A stretch of 64,000 bases of DNA from contig JADJUV010000004.1 in assembly GCA_016716885.1 (NCBI GenBank), positions 62,001 through 126,000 of the forward strand, given 5' to 3'. How positions within the stretch are numbered: the stretch's first letter is position 1; every line of letters starts with the position of its first letter. Source of the stretch: Candidatus Trichofilum aggregatum. Lineage in GTDB: Bacteria > Chloroflexota > Anaerolineae > Promineifilales > Promineifilaceae. Position numbers and translations under genes: made by a program. A model generated the notes under the pieces. It searched no databases. It was not told where the DNA came from and was given only the letters and a program-made list of their open reading frames with translations. Positions 8,121 to 15,200 of the stretch are shown in pieces.

Positions 8121-8750
8121 ATGAACAGTTCCGTGAAGGTCACGATTGACACCTATGATGAGATTGCCCCGGATTATCTGGCCCGGCGACGGGATCGGGC
8201 TGAGTTGCGGCCGCTGTTTGAGCGATTTGCTTCCCATTTGAGGCCAGGAAGCCAGGTGTTGGATATTGGTTGTGGCCCCGGTTTCGATTCGACTATTTTG
8301 CGCCAATATGGCTTTCGGGTGTTCAGTTTTGATCTGTCGTGGGGGATGCTACAGACCGGGCGAGCGGAATTTCCCGGCGATTTTGTCCAGGCGGACATGC
8401 GCCATCTGCCGCTGCCCCCGGCTTGTGCCGATGGGTTGTGGCTGAATGCCTCGCTCTTGCACCTGCCCCGCCCAGAGGTGTTGCCTGCATTGCAGAAGAT
8501 GAGAGAGGTGTTGCGGCCGCGAGGCATTCTCTTTCTCACCGTCAAAGGGGGAACCGGGGAGCAGTGGACAGCCTATCCCGCTACCACCAGCCGCACCCGC
8601 TTTTTCACTTACTGGTCTGCCGATGAGCTAGACTATACTTTGCACCAGGCCGGTTTTACTATTTTGGAACCCTGGCAAGATGAAGCCAATGGGCAAGTCT
8701 GGTTAGGTCGCATCGCCCAGAGAGCGCACACCGTGCCTGGCAAGGGGTAA
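8121..8750 (+). CDS. class I SAM-dependent methyltransferase
   Basis: The Rossmann methyltransferase fold is clear: motif I VLDIGCGPGFDSTIL near residues 45-59, an acidic SFDLS motif II, QADMRHLPLP motif III, and LWLNASLLHLP. The start at ATG 8121 (209 residues) fits better than an upstream TTG. The substrate cannot be told from sequence; the N-terminal TYDEIAPDYLARR matches the UbiE/COQ5-like group. The last residues (HTVPGKG) are encoded by the left arm of a GTGCCTGGCA hairpin repeat, so the C-terminus may have been reshaped by the repeat. Confidence 0.8.
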   Translation: MNSSVKVTIDTYDEIAPDYLARRRDRAELRPLFERFASHLRPGSQVLDIGCGPGFDSTILRQYGFRVFSFDLSWGMLQTGRAEFPGDFVQADMRHLPLPPACADGLWLNASLLHLPRPEVLPALQKMREVLRPRGILFLTVKGGTGEQWTAYPATTSRTRFFTYWSADELDYTLHQAGFTILEPWQDEANGQVWLGRIAQRAHTVPGKG

Positions 8751-8793
8751 CAACCCTTCACTTTTGTGATTGTTTTAACCCCTTGCCAGGCAC
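8733..8793. repeat. GTGCCTGGCA paired hairpin repeat, copy 1
   Basis: Arms GTGCCTGGCAAGGGGTAA and TTAACCCCTTGCCAGGCAC surround a 24-base loop. The left arm overlaps the methyltransferase stop. It may act as a terminator or may be a REP-like element. Related copies lie at 10905, 42408 (half), 46282 and 60701. Confidence 0.75.
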
Positions 8794-8851
8794 GACTCAT
8801 CCCATCATGTTCGACGCTATCGTTCGGAGATTTTTGTTGAAGGAGACACGT

Positions 8852-9310
8852 ATGTTAGAAAATGGGCAACCCGCCCCGGAATTTACCCTGCTGAATCAAA
8901 ATGGTGAGGAAGTGAAGCTGGCGGATTTCCGCGGCCGCAACGTCATCCTCTTCTTCTACCCCAAAGCCGATACCCCCGGCTGTACCACCCAGGCCTGTGG
9001 CTTCCGCGACAACTGGCCCATCATCACCGAGGCCAACGCCACCGTCCTGGGCATCAGCCCGGACAGCGTGGACGCCCTGGCTAAATGGCACAAAAAGATG
9101 GGTTTCCCCTACGACCTGCTCTCCGACCCTGACCACACCGTAGCGGATGCCTATGGTGCGTGGGGCGAAAAAAGCATGTACGGCAAAACCTACATGGGCA
9201 TCATCCGTAGTCACTTTGTGGTGGATGCTGAGGGCAATTTAGCCGACACTCAGGTGAAAATCAGCCCGGAGAAGAGTGTCGAAAAAGCCCTCAAACAACT
9301 GGCCCTATAG
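8852..9310 (+). CDS. bcp: thioredoxin-dependent peroxiredoxin, BCP/PrxQ type
   Basis: This 152-residue cytosolic peroxidase reduces H2O2 and organic peroxides using thioredoxin. The peroxidatic Cys44 is in FFYPKADTPGCTTQACGFRD, with a second Cys at 49, the spacing of the atypical two-Cys BCP group. The start at ATG 8852 is preceded by AAGGAGA; a longer reading from 8783 is unsupported. GCGGCCGC at 8931 encodes part of FRGRNV. It stands between two hairpin-flanked genes and is probably transcribed alone or with the GMC oxidoreductase 36 bp downstream. Confidence 0.92.
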   Translation: MLENGQPAPEFTLLNQNGEEVKLADFRGRNVILFFYPKADTPGCTTQACGFRDNWPIITEANATVLGISPDSVDALAKWHKKMGFPYDLLSDPDHTVADAYGAWGEKSMYGKTYMGIIRSHFVVDAEGNLADTQVKISPEKSVEKALKQLAL

Positions 9311-9346
9311 ATCGAATTGTTAAGTGCCAATGGCTAACCGCTGGAA

Positions 9347-10843
9347 TTGTATGAAACAAACTTTACTTATATCGTTGTCGGGGGGGGGACAGCCGGGGCG
9401 GTGGTGGCCGCCCGGTTAGCCGAGCAATCGGGGGAGCGGGTGGCCTTGTTTGAGGCTGGCCCTAATGACGAAGGGCAGGATCGTGTTCTGCAACTGCGGA
9501 ACTGGCCCAATCTACTCGAAACCGACCTGGATTTTGATTACACCATCGAGCCGCAACCGTTTGGCAATAGCAAAATACGCCATGCCCGCGGCCGCGTTCT
9601 CGGCGGTTGTAGCTCCCATAACTCAGCCATCGCCTTCCTCACGCCAGATTATGATCTGCAAATCTGGGAGCAAATGGGGGCCAAAGGCTGGTCGCCGGAT
9701 GAGGTGCGCCCGTTCAACGAGCGGCTTCTACAGAAAGTTCATCTGGAAACGGCCCCACCCGTCAATCAGCTAGGGGTGGAAATGCTCGCGGCCGCGAACC
9801 AATTTGGTCTGCCCACCCAGGATTTTAGCCAGGAGCAGGTGCGGCGGGGCATCGGCTGGTTCCAACTCAACAAAAAAGGAGAGATTCGCCAGTCCAGTTC
9901 CGTGGCCTACCTGCACCCACTCTCCCAGTGGGGCGACCGGCTCACCATTTTTACCAACGTTTTCGTTAGCCGGATTTTGTTCGACCAGAGCAGCCGGGCG
10001 ATTGGGGTGCAAACACCGGATGGCCCGGTCTATGCCGAACGGGAAATCATCATTGCTTGTGGTGCGTTTGACACGCCCAAATTGCTGATGCTCTCCGGGG
10101 TTGGCCCGGCGGATCATTTGCGCCTGTTCAATATTCCCGTGGTAGCCGATCTGCCCGGTGTGGGTGAAAACCTGCTCGATCATCCTGAAAGTGTCATTTA
10201 TTGGCAGGCCAACCGGGATTTGCCCACCGAAACGACCCAATTCTGGGAGATTGGCTTATTTGAGTGTCTGGAAGACCCGCATGGCTGGCCCGATCTGATG
10301 TTCCATTTTGGGCCGCAGGCGTTTGATATGCAGACGGTCGGGTATGGGTTCCCCACCAGCCCGCGTGCCTTTTCGCTGACGCCGAATGTAGCGCGGGCCA
10401 GGAGCCAGGGCACGGTCAGGTTGAGGTCGGGGGACGCGGCCGCACCGCCCATCATTGATTTCCGCTACTTTGCCGACCCGGACGGCTACGATGCTCGTAT
10501 CCTCACCGAAGGCATTAAACTGGCCCGCCGCATCGTGCAGGAAACGGATATGCGTCATTGGGTGCAACAGGAATTAGTTCCTGGCCCCACCTGCCAGAGT
10601 GATGCGGAAATCTCCGCCTACGCCCGGCAGGTTCACAACACCGTTTACCACCCTGCTGGAACCTGCCGCATGGGCGATCCTGCTGATCCGCTCACCGTGG
10701 TAGATCCCCAACTGCGCGTCAAAGGCATCACCGGCCTGCGCGTGGCTGATGCGTCTATCTTCCCCACCATGATCGGCGTCAACCCGGCCCTCACCGTCTT
10801 CATGATCGGCGAACGGTGCGCTGATTTTGTCTTGGGTGTGTAG
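9347..10843 (+). CDS. GMC family FAD-dependent oxidoreductase (choline dehydrogenase-like)
   Basis: GMC enzymes oxidise alcohols using FAD. The 498-residue protein shows the N-terminal dinucleotide site YIVVGGGTAGAVVAARLAE, GMC signature 1 (HARGRVLGGCSSHNS), signature 2 (GAFDTPKLLMLSGVGP), and the active-site pair in YHPAGTCRMG and GVNPALTVFMIGE. The substrate is unknown; alcohols such as choline or glucose-type compounds are only family possibilities. The start is TTG at 9347, because a nearby ATG at 9351 is out of frame. Three GCGGCCGC sites lie inside. A two-way terminator at 11003-11036 follows. Confidence 0.9.
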   Translation: MYETNFTYIVVGGGTAGAVVAARLAEQSGERVALFEAGPNDEGQDRVLQLRNWPNLLETDLDFDYTIEPQPFGNSKIRHARGRVLGGCSSHNSAIAFLTPDYDLQIWEQMGAKGWSPDEVRPFNERLLQKVHLETAPPVNQLGVEMLAAANQFGLPTQDFSQEQVRRGIGWFQLNKKGEIRQSSSVAYLHPLSQWGDRLTIFTNVFVSRILFDQSSRAIGVQTPDGPVYAEREIIIACGAFDTPKLLMLSGVGPADHLRLFNIPVVADLPGVGENLLDHPESVIYWQANRDLPTETTQFWEIGLFECLEDPHGWPDLMFHFGPQAFDMQTVGYGFPTSPRAFSLTPNVARARSQGTVRLRSGDAAAPPIIDFRYFADPDGYDARILTEGIKLARRIVQETDMRHWVQQELVPGPTCQSDAEISAYARQVHNTVYHPAGTCRMGDPADPLTVVDPQLRVKGITGLRVADASIFPTMIGVNPALTVFMIGERCADFVLGV

Positions 10844-10904
10844 CTGATTTATTAAGGTGTCAGAACTTATTCCACGCGGGGGGGTTTTTTCCTGGTGCCT
10901 GGCA

Positions 10905-10955
10905 CGGGGCAGACGAACCTGGACATAATTCGATTCGCTGCCCCGTGCCAGGCAC
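10905..10955. repeat. GTGCCTGGCA paired hairpin repeat, copy 2
   Basis: Arms GTGCCTGGCACGGGGCAG and CTGCCCCGTGCCAGGCAC enclose a loop beginning ACGAACCTGG. The same loop start occurs in copy 5 at 60701-60761. Confidence 0.85.
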
Positions 10956-11002
10956 TGATTGGGCCAACTCTTTTTGAAAAAAACTCTCCCAAATTGCCCA
11001 AC

Positions 11003-11036
11003 AAAAAAGGAGCGGGGTTTTAAGCCGCTCCTTTTT
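11003..11036. terminator. bidirectional Rho-independent terminator
   Basis: AAAAAGGAGCGG pairs with CCGCTCCTTTTT. It lies between the convergent GMC oxidoreductase and MoaD-like genes and has U-tracts on both strands. Confidence 0.85.
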
Positions 11037-11062
11037 CCCATCTGCTGATGTTATTCAGGGGT

Positions 11063-11359
11063 TTACCCGCCCGCCATGGCTCCTATAACACGAAAAGGCT
11101 CGGTGACGTTCACGGCCGCGGCCGGTAATGGTGCATCCGGCGATTCATGTGACAGGTCTTCCCCACAAGCGAAAAACCGGATAAACGCCCGACGCTCCTT
11201 CGTAACCTGATCCCGAATGGTTCCGCGTAGCATGGGATATTGGGCTTCCAGGGCGTCCAGAACCGAGCGCTGGGTAACAGGCCCGTCTATCTGGAGTTCT
11301 ACCTCCCGGCCAACGCCAGTCAGCGTTCGTAAATGGTAGGGAAGGGCGACCCGGATCAT
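11063..11359 (-). CDS. MoaD/ThiS-family ubiquitin-fold protein with C-terminal Gly-Gly
   Basis: This 98-residue protein begins MIRVALPYHLRTLTGVGREVELQIDG and contains VLDALEAQYPMLRGTIRD, the beta-grasp pattern of MoaD/ThiS sulfur carriers. It ends in Gly-Gly, as needed for C-terminal adenylation and thiocarboxylation. The start at ATG 11359 overlaps the stop of the BNR-repeat gene by 4 bp (ATGA), implying translational coupling; longer readings are antisense-like extension. Small MoaD-like genes beside BNR/sialidase-like genes occur in other bacteria, but their role is not known to me. It is not linked to the ubiquitin-like cassette at 53-57 kb. Confidence 0.8.
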   Translation of the reverse strand: MIRVALPYHLRTLTGVGREVELQIDGPVTQRSVLDALEAQYPMLRGTIRDQVTKERRAFIRFFACGEDLSHESPDAPLPAAAVNVTEPFRVIGAMAGG

Positions 11360-12471
11360 GGCAGTGTCTGCACTTCTACGGACACAACAGCAGGCAAATC
11401 GCGCACAATGGCTTGCCAGTTGTCGCCCGAATCGGCCGATACGTACACCTGTCCACCGGTAGTGCCGAAGTAAATGCCACACGAATCAAGCGAGTCAACC
11501 GCCATCGCATCCCGTAACACATTCACATAACAATCGCTTTGCGGCAGGCCATTCGTGAGCGCTTCCCACTCATTGCCACCTGTGCGGCTACGGTAGACCC
11601 GCAGTTTGCCTTCTGGCGGATAATGTTCAGAATCACTCTTGATCGGAACCACATAGATCGTCTCTGGTTCATGGGCGTGAACGGCAATGGGGAAGCCAAA
11701 ATCGCTGGGTAAGTTGCCGCTGACCTCATGCCAGGAGCCACCGGCATCATCACTGCGCATCACATCCCAGTGCTTCTGCATAAACAGAACATCGGGTTGC
11801 GAAGGGTGCATGGCAATGCGGTGAACACAGTGGCCTACATCCGCATCGGCATCGGGTAGTTCGTAGGGGGATTTTAGCCCCTGATTAATGGGTTTCCAGG
11901 TTTCGCCGCCATCATCGGTACGGAACGCACCCGCGGCCGAAATGGCGATAATGATCCGATTCGGATCATTGGGGTCCAGCACAATGGTATGCAGGCACAT
12001 CCCACCCGCACCGGGTGCCCACAGGTTGCCTTTGACGGAGCGTAGGCCGTCCAACTCTTGCCAGGTTTGTCCCGCGTCCGTGGAGCGGAATAAGGCCGCA
12101 TCTTCCACCCCGGCATAGACGGTATCCGGATCAGTCAATGATGGTTCTAGATGCCACACCCGCTTGAACTCCCAGGGGTGTTGTGAGCCGTCGTACCATT
12201 GATGGGTGCCTGGGTCCCCCTTATAGGCGAAGTCGTTGCCGACCGGCTCCCAGGTCTGACCCCCATCATTGGAGCGCTGGATCAGTTGCCCGAACCAGCC
12301 GGTGGATTGGGACGCATACAGCCGATTGGGGTCAAGGGACGATCCTTTGAGATGGTAAATTTCCCAGCCCGCAAAATGGGGGCCACTCACATCCCACTCT
12401 TGCCGCTTTTCGTCTGATGTCAGAATAAATGCGCCTTTGCGCGTACCGACTAGAACTCGTACACCACTCAT
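11356..12471 (-). CDS. BNR/YCF48-type beta-propeller protein (sialidase-like fold)
   Basis: The 371-residue protein has repeated Asp-box (BNR) motifs, SxDxGxTW: RSNDGGQTWE, RSTDAGQTWQE, RTDDGGETWKP, RSDDAGGSWHE, RSRTGGNEWEA and SADSGDNWQA. Six such blades suggest a complete propeller. No signal peptide is seen; the N-terminus is MSGVRVLVGTRKGAFILTSD. Such proteins are often annotated as exo-alpha-sialidases, but catalytic residues cannot be verified, so a binding or scaffold role is equally possible. It overlaps the MoaD-like gene by 4 bp, indicating a functional pair. Confidence 0.8.
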   Translation of the reverse strand: MSGVRVLVGTRKGAFILTSDEKRQEWDVSGPHFAGWEIYHLKGSSLDPNRLYASQSTGWFGQLIQRSNDGGQTWEPVGNDFAYKGDPGTHQWYDGSQHPWEFKRVWHLEPSLTDPDTVYAGVEDAALFRSTDAGQTWQELDGLRSVKGNLWAPGAGGMCLHTIVLDPNDPNRIIIAISAAGAFRTDDGGETWKPINQGLKSPYELPDADADVGHCVHRIAMHPSQPDVLFMQKHWDVMRSDDAGGSWHEVSGNLPSDFGFPIAVHAHEPETIYVVPIKSDSEHYPPEGKLRVYRSRTGGNEWEALTNGLPQSDCYVNVLRDAMAVDSLDSCGIYFGTTGGQVYVSADSGDNWQAIVRDLPAVVSVEVQTLP

Positions 12472-12589
12472 GTCTACCTCCTTGCTAAAGCTTTGGGTTG
12501 CTAAAATGAACCTGGTTCAGAACATACCAGCGGTTGATCAAACTAACTACTGCTTCGTTAGGTTAAGGATTGCCGGGTACGACGGCGGG

Positions 12590-12640
12590 CACGGACCCCC
12601 CCGGACCCGCCCAAAAAACCCCCCCCCCCCCCCAAACCCC
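12590..12640. other. anomalous C-rich tract, possible sequence artefact
   Basis: ACCCCCCCGG, then AAAAAACCCC and a run of about 15 C lie in the spacer upstream of the BNR gene. The composition is unlike the flanks and like the damaged tract at 41.8-42.4 kb. No gene lies within it. Confidence 0.55.
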
Positions 12641-12673
12641 GTCCGAACTTAAAAGCATTTGAACCAGGCGAAA

Positions 12674-13153
12674 TTATGCTTGTTTCAGGGTACATAACGC
12701 TTGCCGAATCTCACCCAGGTGATAAGCGGTGTGGACAATCGTGGCGATGGCCCCACCGATCTGGTCCGGGTTTGACCATGTGGTTGTCTCGTTGATAAGC
12801 GTCTTGATATTGTTGTAACTCTGGCGTAGCGAGGCTTTGAGCGCATCCCATTCTGACGGTGATACGCCCCGCGTTTCTCGCCATATTTTGCCCCAATCTT
12901 GTTTCTCAAATTGTTGGGTGCGTACTCCTTTTTCCAGCACATCGAGGTAAAAAGCGACGTGTTTGACTTGGGCGGCCAATGTCGCACATTGACCGCCGAC
13001 CGGTATAGAGGCTTCGGCCGCGGAAATCGTGGCTAATGTCTCAAACATAGATGTGCCTTTGTCGAGAAAATAGCCATGCACATTGTCAAAGGTTTCATCG
13101 AGCAGGCCGTAAAGCGATTGCACAAAATGTTCTGTTTCGATTTGAGAGGACAT
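12674..13153 (-). CDS. DinB-like four-helix protein
   Basis: This 159-residue all-helical protein has the DinB/YfiT-like layout: an N-terminal helix with FVQSLYGLLDETFDNVHGYF, a central QVKHVAFYLDVLEKG with the first His, and a late TIVHTAYHLGEIRQAL with HxxYHLGEIRQ, the usual third metal-ligand region. Family members bind Ni/Zn and include thiol-dependent S-transferases and stress proteins; the substrate here is unknown. It is the last gene of a minus-strand run of small genes, 8 bp after the YdeI-like gene. Confidence 0.75.
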   Translation of the reverse strand: MSSQIETEHFVQSLYGLLDETFDNVHGYFLDKGTSMFETLATISAAEASIPVGGQCATLAAQVKHVAFYLDVLEKGVRTQQFEKQDWGKIWRETRGVSPSEWDALKASLRQSYNNIKTLINETTTWSNPDQIGGAIATIVHTAYHLGEIRQALCTLKQA

Positions 13154-13161
13154 AAATCTCC

Positions 13162-13602
13162 TTATAGTTTGGCTACAATCGTGGCGATGCGGCGGGCACG
13201 GGTTTCCGGGGCTTTGGCGGACTCAACCTGGCGAACGTGTTCTTTGCGTGCGGACGGTGACAAAGCCCCGAACGCGGCCGCGGCCCCTACTTTCTCGGCC
13301 AGAGCTGTCGCCAAATCATCGGGCACTTCCACCGTTCGCGGTTCCGTGTCCAGCTCGATGGTAACTTCTACCATGTCATTGGCCTGAACACCTGCCGCTC
13401 CTCGATGCTCTGCGCTCAACGGAATCATGAACACATCGCCATAAGCCGCGACGGTACTGCGATAGCTATACCCGTTCAGACTTACCACAACTTTGGGTTT
13501 CTTGTGGGTACCCAAGGCGGCGATGGCTTCAGCCGGAACCCGTATGCCGGTGGCGTTTTTCCCTTCCGCTTGCACGATAGCCGTAGAAAATGTTGCTTTC
13601 AT
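13162..13602 (-). CDS. DUF1905/YdeI-like (OmpD-associated) domain protein
   Basis: The 146-residue protein has an N-terminal beta-barrel DUF1905 region (ATGIRVPAEAIAALGTHKKPKVVVSLNGYSYRST is its core). The C-terminal YdeI-type helical segment is VEVPDDLATALAEKVGAAAAFGALSPSARKEHVRQVESAKAPETRARRIAT in outline. The YdeI family has been linked to peptide/bacteriocin resistance, but its biochemical role is undefined. Its ATG overlaps the HhH gene stop by 4 bp, so it is translationally coupled. GCGGCCGC at 13274 encodes the AAAA stretch. Confidence 0.75.
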   Translation of the reverse strand: MKATFSTAIVQAEGKNATGIRVPAEAIAALGTHKKPKVVVSLNGYSYRSTVAAYGDVFMIPLSAEHRGAAGVQANDMVEVTIELDTEPRTVEVPDDLATALAEKVGAAAAFGALSPSARKEHVRQVESAKAPETRARRIATIVAKL

Positions 13603-13859
13603 GATCTGTCTCCACTTTGTTTTTCTGCCGCAAACGACAGGTTGTGCGCTTGTAAGGCGGTGCGGAGCTGTTCCAGGGCCTTTGGCCCCATGCCGTGTAG
13701 GCGCTTCAGTTCTGCCTCGCTGACTTGGGTTAACTGCTCAAGTCGGAAATATCCCGCTCCGGCGAGTGCCCGCCTGGCTGGCTGAGCCAATCCCACGGGG
13801 AAATCACTCTCTTGATTAATGGGTTGTGTGTTGGCCAATGTCGTTTCTCCTTGAGCCAT
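13599..13859 (-). CDS. small helix-hairpin-helix protein
   Basis: Eighty-six residues from ATG 13859. The C-terminal half reads LAGAGYFRLEQLTQVSEAELKRLHGMGPKALEQLRTAL in outline, a helix-hairpin-helix motif like the RNA polymerase alpha C-terminal domain (GYFRLEQL..LHGMGPKALEQL). This fold usually contacts DNA non-specifically. It lies tightly packed between DUF1801 and YdeI-like genes, which often travel together in small stress or defence-type operons. Function unknown. Confidence 0.7.
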   Translation of the reverse strand: MAQGETTLANTQPINQESDFPVGLAQPARRALAGAGYFRLEQLTQVSEAELKRLHGMGPKALEQLRTALQAHNLSFAAEKQSGDRS

Positions 13860-13861
13860 CG

Positions 13862-14242
13862 CTACCCTGCTTGATCCATCAAACTCACCCATTCGCGGAT
13901 GGCTTTTTCCAGAGCGGGTTGTTTCAAATATACATCTTCCAGGCTGGAAAAATAAGCCATACGCCTGTCCACATAATCCCCTTCCAACAAGCCGCTTTCA
14001 TGGCTGAGAATCGCGCCGTTGTGAAAAACGAGATGAACGTGCTGTCTCGCCCAGAGGTTGAAAGTGACCATATACCCTTTGTAGCTAAAGGATGGGGCTT
14101 TCCATTTGATTTCCTCGGTGATGCCCGGATGTACATTCTTAATTATGTCGCGAACAACCTGGACCTCGGCTTTGAATGGATGGTCAAGCTGTTGCATAAA
14201 GTCATTGACTTTTTCGGTCTGGTTCACCGGTTTTTTCGCCAT
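13862..14242 (-). CDS. DUF1801 domain protein
   Basis: From ATG 14242 the protein has 126 residues: VNDFMQQLDHPFKAEVQVVRDIIKNVHPGITEEIKWKAPSF is its core in outline, followed by FNLWARQHVHLVFHNGA. The pattern IxEEIKWxxPSF with a C-terminal YFSSLEDV segment is typical of DUF1801 (YdhG-like). Function is undetermined. The stop is adjacent to the HhH start, so the two are co-translated. The N-terminal 38 residues of a longer reading are dismissed because they overlap the upstream gene. Confidence 0.8.
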   Translation of the reverse strand: MAKKPVNQTEKVNDFMQQLDHPFKAEVQVVRDIIKNVHPGITEEIKWKAPSFSYKGYMVTFNLWARQHVHLVFHNGAILSHESGLLEGDYVDRRMAYFSSLEDVYLKQPALEKAIREWVSLMDQAG

Positions 14243-14270
14243 AAATGGGCTTGCCTTTTTTGTTGACTGG

Positions 14271-14879
14271 TTAGGCCGAAGCCTCGTTGGTCGAGGGGCT
14301 GTCAGGTTGGTAGCGGAGTAAAACAACACCGGAAGGAAAAGGTTTGGTCTCGACAAGTTTCAGGTTGGCGTGGAAGCCATCGGGAAAGACGCGTTTGCCG
14401 TGGCCGAGGACAACAGGGTAAACAAGTAGGCTGTATTCATCCACCAGATGATGCTGGGCGAGGGTGTGTACTAATACGCTACTGCCATCCACATAGATGT
14501 TTTTGCCGGGCTGCTCTTTAAGCCGACGGACTTCATCTACCACGTTTTGGCTGATGATGGTGGAGTTTCGCCACGCGGCCGCGGATTTTAGCGTGGTTGA
14601 GACGACATATTTGGGCATCCCGTTCATCACATCGCCAAATGGATCACCAACAGGCATTGGTTCAAAGGCCTCTCCGTGCGTCTGCCACGTTTTGCGCCCC
14701 AGCAGAAAGGCATCACAGTGGCTCATGGCCTGGAAAAAATGCTCGCCAATGTCGTCGTGCCAGTATGGCCATGTCCAACCGCCATGCGTGAAGCCACCTT
14801 CCGTGTCTTCCTCTGCGCCACCCGGCGCTTGCATGACCCCATCAAGTGATACAAATTCGGAAACGATTATTTTTCTCAT
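14271..14879 (-). CDS. RibD C-terminal/dihydrofolate reductase-like protein
   Basis: The 202-residue protein begins MRKIIVSEFVSLDGVMQAPG, the YyaP/YwjB-like form of the DHFR/RibD-C fold. It also has FLLGRKTWQTHGE, PKYVVSTTL and IYVDGSSVLVHTLAQHHLVDEYSLLVYPVVLG in outline. Members bind NADPH and reduce pteridine- or pyrimidine-type substrates, but the precise reaction of this subgroup is unknown. It heads the minus-strand run of DUF1801-HhH-YdeI-DinB, 28 bp before DUF1801. GCGGCCGC at 14575 encodes an Ala run. Confidence 0.8.
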   Translation of the reverse strand: MRKIIVSEFVSLDGVMQAPGGAEEDTEGGFTHGGWTWPYWHDDIGEHFFQAMSHCDAFLLGRKTWQTHGEAFEPMPVGDPFGDVMNGMPKYVVSTTLKSAAAWRNSTIISQNVVDEVRRLKEQPGKNIYVDGSSVLVHTLAQHHLVDEYSLLVYPVVLGHGKRVFPDGFHANLKLVETKPFPSGVVLLRYQPDSPSTNEASA

Positions 14880-15192
14880 AGTAACTTTCCTTGTCCTTCA
14901 TCGGTATCTATACAGGTTCCCTAGCTGTGGCGATTATCGGAGAAGCTTATCAGCCCTCTCCCGGGGGGGGGGCTGCTCTCCCTGGGGAGAGGGTTAGGGT
15001 GAGGGGCTGTATCGTTACCGTCATCTAATCTTCTGATGTCAACCACGCTGATTTGCCGCATACCTTCTATCGGCCAGCAACCAGGTTCCTGAGGAGTCTT
15101 GATCACTCGACTTTGGCGAAAATTACCCCGACCTCTGGAAATCTCTCAGTCTCTCAATCTCCAGAGGGAGATCAAAAAACGCCAAACGCCAA
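14880..15192. other. 313-bp spacer with two repeat families, no gene
   Basis: At 14955-15010 is a CTCTCCCTGGGGAGAGGG element followed by GTTAGGGTGAGGGGCTGTAT. The latter is also present at 24520-24547. At 15107-15200 is copy A of the CTCTGGA hairpin element. No ORF is supported. Confidence 0.65.
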
Positions 15193-15200
15193 TTAATTAT
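15107..15200. repeat. CTCTGGA/TCCAGAG hairpin element, copy A
   Basis: CTTTGGCGAAAAT, then ACCTCTGGAAATCTCTCAGT, TCTCCAGAGG and AAAAACGCCAA. Outer arms (TTGGCG/CGCCAA) and inner arms (CCTCTGGA/TCCAGAGG) are both inverted, and a short TCTCTNAG unit repeats in the middle. Its right end overlaps the stop of the UvrA-like gene. Other copies: 28271, 51953 and (reverse) 57552. Confidence 0.75.

Noticed and set aside
9360..9400. G-run at the start of the GMC oxidoreductase as a sequencing artefact
   Set aside because: The run encodes the expected VVGGGTAG nucleotide-binding motif in frame, so it is genuine coding sequence.
11356..11482. Longer N-terminus of the MoaD-like ORF
   Set aside because: The extra 41 residues lie on the BNR gene in another frame; ATG 11359 gives the proper family start.
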